Assembly (NCBI GenBank): GCA_029851345.1
Contig: CP099831.1
Location: forward strand, 104,001 to 168,000
Origin: Candidatus Shikimatogenerans bostrichidophilus
GTDB lineage: Bacteria; Bacteroidota; Bacteroidia; Flavobacteriales; Blattabacteriaceae
Length of the DNA stretch: 64,000 nucleotides
Direction: 5' to 3'
Made by a program: the position numbers and the translations under genes. Below the pieces are notes generated by a model. The model did not search any database and was not told the origin of the DNA. It saw only the letters and a program-made list of their open reading frames with translations. Shown here one piece after another: positions 59,302 to 64,000 of the stretch. Numbering within the stretch: position 1 is the first letter of the stretch; every line of letters starts with the position of its first letter.

Positions 59302-59375
59302 TAACCTCGAAAGGATTTGAACCCTTAACCTTCTGATCCGTAGTCAGATGCTCTATCCAATTGAGCTACGAGGTC
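59302..59375 (-). tRNA. tRNA-Arg (ACG)
   Basis: Acceptor GACCTCG pairs with CGAGGTT (terminal G-U), discriminator A. Anticodon stem TCTGA/TCAGA encloses CTACGGA, giving ACG, which needs A34-to-inosine editing by TadA to read CGU/CGC/CGA. T arm AAGGGTTCAAATCCTTT; length 74. A TadA gene is not in the window. Confidence 0.96.
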
Positions 59376-59408
59376 TTACTTACATTTATTAATTTTACAA
59401 TAAATTTT

Positions 59409-60272
59409 ATGAAATTAATAACTGATAAAAGATTATTTATAATAGATTCTTTTATATATATATATAAATATTATTATTATTATTATAAATATTATAAAAA
59501 AAATAGTATTTTAATAGGATTTATAAACTTTATTATTAATATTTTAATTAAACAACAACCTACATATATAATAGTCATTTTTGATGGTAAAATAAAAAAA
59601 AATTATAAAAAAAAATATTATATAAATTATAAATTAAATAGAAAAAAAATTAATATAGATTTAGACAATTATATATATATAATAAAAAAAATATTAAAAA
59701 AATTAAATATTCAATATTTAATGATAAAATATATAGAAGCTGATGATATAATAGGTAGTATTATAAAAAAAACCGAAAAAAAAGGATATATTAATTATAT
59801 TTATACAGAAGATCAAGATTATTATCAATTAATATCAGAAAATACTTTATTAATTAAAAAGAATAAATTAATTGATAAATTATATGTAAAAAATAAATTT
59901 AATATAAAAAATATTAAACAATATATTGATTTAATAAGTTTAATCGGTGATAAAAGTGACAATATACCAGGAATTCCTTTAATAGGCATAAAGACGGCAA
60001 ATGTTTTATTAATTAAATATAAAAATATAGAAAATATTTATAAAAATATAGAGACTATAAATAATATAATTAAAAAAAAAATTATTTATTATAAATATTT
60101 AGTTTTTTTATCTAAAAAAATTATTAAAATTAATAAAAAAATAAATTTTAATTTTGTAATAAAATATAGAAATAAAATATTTTATAAAACGATTAATAAT
60201 ATATTATTAAAACTTAATAATTATTTTTTTAAAAAGAAAAGGAAATTAATTAAAAATTATTTATATTTATAA
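59409..60272 (+). CDS. polA: Stand-alone 5'-3' exonuclease domain of DNA polymerase I
   Basis: A flap endonuclease of the Pol I 5' nuclease family, about 287 residues. KRLFIIDSFIYIYKYYY is the eroded LLIDGS..IYRAYY start. YIEADDIIGSIIKK, YTEDQDYYQLI and LIGDKSDNIPGIPLIGIKTANVLL carry the metal-binding Asp clusters and the helix-hairpin-helix. The proofreading and polymerase domains are absent; korA follows after 24 bases. I chose the ATG at 59409, as an upstream TTG at 59361 would lie within the tRNA-Arg gene. It would remove RNA primers or flaps. Confidence 0.9.
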   Translation: MKLITDKRLFIIDSFIYIYKYYYYYYKYYKKNSILIGFINFIINILIKQQPTYIIVIFDGKIKKNYKKKYYINYKLNRKKINIDLDNYIYIIKKILKKLNIQYLMIKYIEADDIIGSIIKKTEKKGYINYIYTEDQDYYQLISENTLLIKKNKLIDKLYVKNKFNIKNIKQYIDLISLIGDKSDNIPGIPLIGIKTANVLLIKYKNIENIYKNIETINNIIKKKIIYYKYLVFLSKKIIKINKKINFNFVIKYRNKIFYKTINNILLKLNNYFFKKKRKLIKNYLYL

Positions 60273-60296
60273 ATATAATAAATATCATAGAAGATA

Positions 60297-62021
60297 ATGA
60301 TTAATGATATAAATATAATAATTTCAGGATTTTCAGGTGAAGGTATACAATATTTGGGCAATCATTTATCATATATAATATATAAATTAAATTATTATAT
60401 AAAAACTTATAGTAATATACCTACAGAAATTTTATCACCTACAAAAACACAAACAGATATATCAGAAATTTTTATTAGATTTTCTAATACAAAAATTAGA
60501 AGTTTTTTAAATTATAAAAGATCTATACTTTTATTAACTAATTATTTATCTTTAAAAAAAAATATTAAATATATTTATGATAAAAGTTTTTTAATTTTAG
60601 ATTTTGATAAAGTAAATAAAAAATTATTTAAAAATGATAATAAAATAAATAAAATAATTAACAGGGATAATTATTTTTTATTAAATAGTAAAAGATATAT
60701 AAATTTTAAAAAATTTATAAAATATAAAATTAAACTATCTAAATTAAATTTATATAAAAATTCATTGTTATTAGGAATTCTATTATATTTATTTAATTTT
60801 TCTAAAAAATATTCTATAATATTTCTTAATAAAAAATTTAAAAATAATAATATAAAATACTTAAATTATTATTTAATAAAAAAAGGATTAAAATTGGGTA
60901 AGAAGAAAAAAATAAAGCAATTTTTTATAAAAAAAAATAAATTTAAATTATCTAGATCTACTTTACTTATTAATGGAAATTTAGGTATAGTATTAGGGTT
61001 AATAACTGGTAGTTTTATTAATAAATTAGGAATATTTTATTCTTATTATCCAATTACACCTTCATTAACTATTTACAAATATTTTAAATTAAATAAAAAA
61101 TATATAAATATAAAAATTTTTGATTCTGAAGATGAAATAAGTGCTATTTGTGCTTCTATTGGTGCTTCGATATTAAAGACTACATTTATAGGTATTATGG
61201 CTACTTCTGGCCCAGGGATGTCTTTAATTCAAGAATCATTAGGATTAGCAGTAGTTTTAGAAATTCCTTTAATAATAATAAACGTACAAAGAGTCGGACC
61301 ATCTACTGGATATCCTACTAAATTAGAACAATCAGATTTAATGCAAGCAATATATGGTAGACATGGGGAATCTCCTCTACCTGTTTTTGCTATTTATGAT
61401 ATAAGTAATAGCATAAATTTAGCATCTAAGATTTTCAATTTAGCATTAAAATTAATGACCCCAATTATTATATTAAGTGATATTTTTATTGCTAATAGTT
61501 TATCATTATGTAAAATAAAAAAAAAAAAAAAAAAAAAAAAACAAATTCAAAATAAAAAAAAAAGACAAAATAAATGTTTAGGAGGATTAATAACAAATAT
61601 TAAAACCCATAAACATATAATTAATAAAAGGCAAAATAAAATAAATTCTATTTCTAATAGTAAATTTACTTATAAATTTACTGGGTATAAAAAATCTCAA
61701 ATATTAGTAATTGGTTGGGGATCGACATATGATATAATAAAAGAATCTATTTTAATTTTAAATAAAAAAAAAAAAAAAATTAAAATAGGATATTTACATA
61801 TAATATGTTTATATCCTATTCCAAATAAAATAATTGAAAATTTAAGTTATTTTTCTAACTTTGTTTTATTATTTGAATTAAATAATAAACAACTTTTTTA
61901 TCTTATAAAAAGTTATTGTAAAATTAATATTAAAATCTATAATTATAATAAAATTACAGGAGAACCTTTTACAACAAAAGAAATAATCAAGTATATAAAA
62001 ACTAAATTTAAATATTTGTAA
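60297..62021 (+). CDS. korA: 2-oxoacid:ferredoxin oxidoreductase, fused gamma-alpha subunit
   Basis: Partner of KorB. The gamma domain (about 1-195) has IIISGFSGEGIQYLGNHLS. The alpha part has LLINGNLGIVLGLITG, YYPITPSLTIYKYF, DSEDEISAICASIGAS, ATSGPGMSLIQESLGLAVVLEIPLIIINVQRVGPSTGYPTK-type residues and ITGEPFT near the end. Length 574. A linker around residues 407-440 is coded by a 25-base A run (61517-61541) and more A-rich stretches. Reading frame is kept. The 3' end overlaps convergent dnaB by 14 bases. Confidence 0.94.
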   Translation: MINDINIIISGFSGEGIQYLGNHLSYIIYKLNYYIKTYSNIPTEILSPTKTQTDISEIFIRFSNTKIRSFLNYKRSILLLTNYLSLKKNIKYIYDKSFLILDFDKVNKKLFKNDNKINKIINRDNYFLLNSKRYINFKKFIKYKIKLSKLNLYKNSLLLGILLYLFNFSKKYSIIFLNKKFKNNNIKYLNYYLIKKGLKLGKKKKIKQFFIKKNKFKLSRSTLLINGNLGIVLGLITGSFINKLGIFYSYYPITPSLTIYKYFKLNKKYINIKIFDSEDEISAICASIGASILKTTFIGIMATSGPGMSLIQESLGLAVVLEIPLIIINVQRVGPSTGYPTKLEQSDLMQAIYGRHGESPLPVFAIYDISNSINLASKIFNLALKLMTPIIILSDIFIANSLSLCKIKKKKKKKKQIQNKKKRQNKCLGGLITNIKTHKHIINKRQNKINSISNSKFTYKFTGYKKSQILVIGWGSTYDIIKESILILNKKKKKIKIGYLHIICLYPIPNKIIENLSYFSNFVLLFELNNKQLFYLIKSYCKINIKIYNYNKITGEPFTTKEIIKYIKTKFKYL

Positions 62022-63264
62022 AATATGCTTTTTTTTTTATAAATCTTAATCTTATTTTTCCTAATTTCCCATTCCTATGTTTAGCAATAATAATTTCTGC
62101 TTCTCCTTTACATATACTCTTATTTTCTGTATTCCAATATTTAAATCCATAATATTCAGGTCTATATAATAATAAAACTATATCAGCATCTTGTTCTATA
62201 GCCCCAGATTCTCTTAAATCTGATAACATCGGTCTTTTATATCCTCCTCTTATTTCTACTGCCCTAGATAATTGTGAAATAGCTATTATTGTAATTTTTA
62301 ATTCTTTTGCAATATTTTTTATATTCCTAGAAATAGTAGAAATCTCTTGTTCTCTATTTTTATATTTTACATCATCTACACTTATTAATTGTAAATAATC
62401 TATTACTATTAATTTTACATTATATTTTTTTATTAACATACGACACTTATTCTTAAAATCTATCAATGATAAATAAGGCGTATCATCTATATATAATGGA
62501 TAATTATTTATTTTATTTATAGTTCGTTTATATAAATTATATTCTTTTAAATTTAAGTTTGAAGTATTTAATTTTTTATAAGTTATATTTGATTCAAAAA
62601 TTATTAATCTTGATATAATATTAATAGAAGACATTTCTAATGAAAATAAACCCACTGGTATTTTTCTACTTATTATATTTAATATCAATGATAATGCTAA
62701 AGAGGATTTTCCCATTCCTGGTCTAGATGCAATTATAATTAAATCAGATTCTTGTAAACCTATAATAATATTATCTAATTTTTTAAATCCTGTTGGTATA
62801 AATTCTTTTTTATTTATGTTTTCTAAAGTTTGAGGTAATAAATCTTTTAAAGAGGTTAAATTTGTTTCTGTATATTTTAAATAAATATTATCAATGTTAT
62901 TCTGTATAATATTTAAAAAATTTAAAATATTTACTTTATTATTTCTTATATTAAAAAGTATAAAACAAGATAATTTTATTAAATATCTTATTATAAATTT
63001 TTCTATAATTAAAAAAATATATTCTCTTATATGTTCAAAATCACATGAATTATTTATTAAATATGTTAAATAAATTACACCTCCTACTTTTTTTAACATA
63101 TTATCTTTTTTTAATTCTGATTCTAAAGTTAATAAATCTATTTTTTTATCGTTTGAATAAAGTATTAGTATATATTTAAAAATAATTCTATGTCTTTTTT
63201 TATAAAATATTTCTGAATTTAATAAACTAATCCCTTCTTCTAATGATTTTTTATTTAAAATCAT
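62008..63264 (-). CDS. dnaB: Replicative DNA helicase DnaB
   Basis: Hexameric fork helicase. The RecA-like domain has Walker A SRPGMGKSS (about residue 181-189), GLFSLEM, IVIDYLQLI (Walker B), SRNIKNIAKELKI..AISQLSR and LSDLRESGAIEQDADIVLLLYR. The N-terminal domain is present. The first ATG is at 63264, but in-frame codons upstream encode SSVKLEVAILGA, matching the conserved E...VLGA start of DnaB. The true start may therefore be a non-ATG codon such as the ATT triplet at 63322-63330. Length 418 from ATG. Confidence 0.95.
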   Translation of the reverse strand: MILNKKSLEEGISLLNSEIFYKKRHRIIFKYILILYSNDKKIDLLTLESELKKDNMLKKVGGVIYLTYLINNSCDFEHIREYIFLIIEKFIIRYLIKLSCFILFNIRNNKVNILNFLNIIQNNIDNIYLKYTETNLTSLKDLLPQTLENINKKEFIPTGFKKLDNIIIGLQESDLIIIASRPGMGKSSLALSLILNIISRKIPVGLFSLEMSSINIISRLIIFESNITYKKLNTSNLNLKEYNLYKRTINKINNYPLYIDDTPYLSLIDFKNKCRMLIKKYNVKLIVIDYLQLISVDDVKYKNREQEISTISRNIKNIAKELKITIIAISQLSRAVEIRGGYKRPMLSDLRESGAIEQDADIVLLLYRPEYYGFKYWNTENKSICKGEAEIIIAKHRNGKLGKIRLRFIKKKAYFTNI

Positions 63265-63340
63265 TGCTCCTAATATTGCTACTTCTAGTTTTACTGAACT
63301 AATAGTATTTAAATTAAATTTAATAATAATACAAAATTTT

Positions 63341-63364
63341 TATATTCCTATATATAGGAATATA
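63341..63364. terminator. Perfect 24-bp palindrome between pheT and dnaB
   Basis: TATATTCCTATA is followed directly by its reverse complement, with further T4/A4 pairing after a one-base bulge. It lies in the pheT-dnaB spacer on the minus strand, about 28 bases past the pheT stop. The four G/C pairs make it stand out from the common A/T palindromes. It may terminate pheT or mark the dnaB 5' end. Confidence 0.4.
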
Positions 63365-63392
63365 TAAAATATTTATTTAATAAAAAAAAATA

Positions 63393-64000
63393 TTATTTTT
63401 TTAAGATCGCATTTAATTTAATTTTAAAATTATATATTAATTTTTGTAATATTTTTTTTATTTTTTGTTTTCTTAATCCAAATTTATTTTTTATAATAAA
63501 ACGTAACGTATAAGACTTTTTATTTTTGGGTAAATTTTTAGTATATATATCAAATAATTTTAATTTAATTAATTTTTTTTTTAAAATTTTTTTTGTTATT
63601 TTATAAAATTTATTAAAATAAATATTTTTATTTATAATAAAAGTTAAATCTTTTTCGATATTATTAAATTTACTATAATTTTTATATTTTATAATTTTTT
63701 TTTTTTTTAAAAAATTTATAATATTTTCAATTTTTATAATTATATAATAAAAATAAATATTTAAATTATTATTTTTAATTAAATCAAAAATAACTATTTT
63801 TTTTTTGTGTTTAATTAAAATAATTTTTTTTTTATTTATAATTCTTTTTTTATAATTAATTATCCCAATTTTTTTTAAAATAATTTTAATAATATTATAA
63901 TATTTATAATAATTTTTAATTAAATTGGTATTTTTTTTTTTTGTAATTAAAATTTCTATACGATGTTCTTCTTTATTTATATTATTTTTTACTTTATAAC
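63393..64000 (-). CDS. pheT: Phenylalanine--tRNA ligase beta subunit (C-terminal part)
   Basis: The minus strand is open from the window edge to a TAA at 63393-63395, about 200 codons. The C-terminal FDX-ACB anticodon-binding domain is clear: SKFNNIEKDLTFIINKNIYF aligns with SKFP.V.RDLS..V....., then LFDIYTKNLPKNKKSYTLRF with LFDVY.G..L..GKKSLA.R. The C-terminus is KLNAILKK. The upstream part within the window is highly Lys/Ile drifted. The N-terminal catalytic-like domain lies beyond position 64000. It would serve the tRNA-Phe at 54923. Confidence 0.93.
   Translation of the reverse strand, partial: YKVKNNINKEEHRIEILITKKKNTNLIKNYYKYYNIIKIILKKIGIINYKKRIINKKKIILIKHKKKIVIFDLIKNNNLNIYFYYIIIKIENIINFLKKKKIIKYKNYSKFNNIEKDLTFIINKNIYFNKFYKITKKILKKKLIKLKLFDIYTKNLPKNKKSYTLRFIIKNKFGLRKQKIKKILQKLIYNFKIKLNAILKK

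Overview
The window is 64 kb of extremely A+T-rich, tightly packed bacterial DNA. It has no mobile elements, rRNA genes, CRISPR arrays or phage genes, and no gap longer than about 250 bases between recognised genes or tRNAs. Family features point to Bacteroidota (flavobacterial side): DnaE carries an N-terminal proofreading exonuclease, DAHP synthase is fused to chorismate mutase, there is a DUF3127 protein, ProRS is of the archaeal/eukaryotic-like type, GlyRS is a single chain, the main sigma factor is short, and 2-oxoacid:ferredoxin oxidoreductase is KorAB. The reduction, base composition and lysine/asparagine/isoleucine-rich proteins indicate an obligate insect endosymbiont. The only biosynthetic genes visible serve the shikimate pathway (DAHP synthase/chorismate mutase, shikimate kinase, chorismate synthase), with remnants of glycolysis. 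This best resembles the beetle symbionts called Candidatus Shikimatogenerans; that name is an inference, with Sulcia/Blattabacterium-type relatives as alternatives. UGA is used as a stop, so the code is standard.

Layout. 1-10.2 kb: recA, an SpoU methylase, a GAPDH homologue without its catalytic residues, an orphan HsdR-N nuclease domain, tsaB, argS-frr-asnS, a frameshifted cysteine desulfurase and miaB. 10.3-20 kb: groES-groEL, sufE, lepA, three tRNAs, smpB, DAHP synthase/chorismate mutase, def-ruvX, cca, a MutL-C-like remnant, rsmG and tRNA-His. 20-30.7 kb: aspS-rpsO-pnp-rpoD, pfkA, a DUF3127 protein with an acidic repeat tail, a DUF59 protein, an O-methyltransferase, cysS and proS. 30.7-41.4 kb: miaA, aroC, gyrB, rpsP, tRNAs, fmt, then aroK-tilS-thrS-infC-rpmI-rplT, and rnz. 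41.5-53.5 kb: mutS running into tRNA-Gly, tRNA-Leu, dnaE, korB, tRNA-Leu, an AddB-like nuclease, trpS, rpmA and rplU. 53.5-64 kb: glyS, tRNA-Phe, tsf-rpsB-rpsI-rplM, dnaK, tRNA-Arg, a stand-alone Pol I 5' nuclease, korA, dnaB and the 3' end of pheT.

Most genes serve replication/repair, translation (nine aminoacyl-tRNA synthetase genes, eleven tRNAs, ribosomal proteins, factors, tRNA modification) and protein folding. Three genes supply shikimate/chorismate/prephenate chemistry, which fits provision of aromatic precursors to a host. I saw no new defence or secretion system. The unusual content lies in decayed or remodelled housekeeping genes: dead-looking GAPDH, altered PfkA, editing-less ThrRS, fragments of MutL and Pol I, non-AUG starts, a frameshifted desulfurase, a repeat-expanded acidic protein, and atypical tRNAs.
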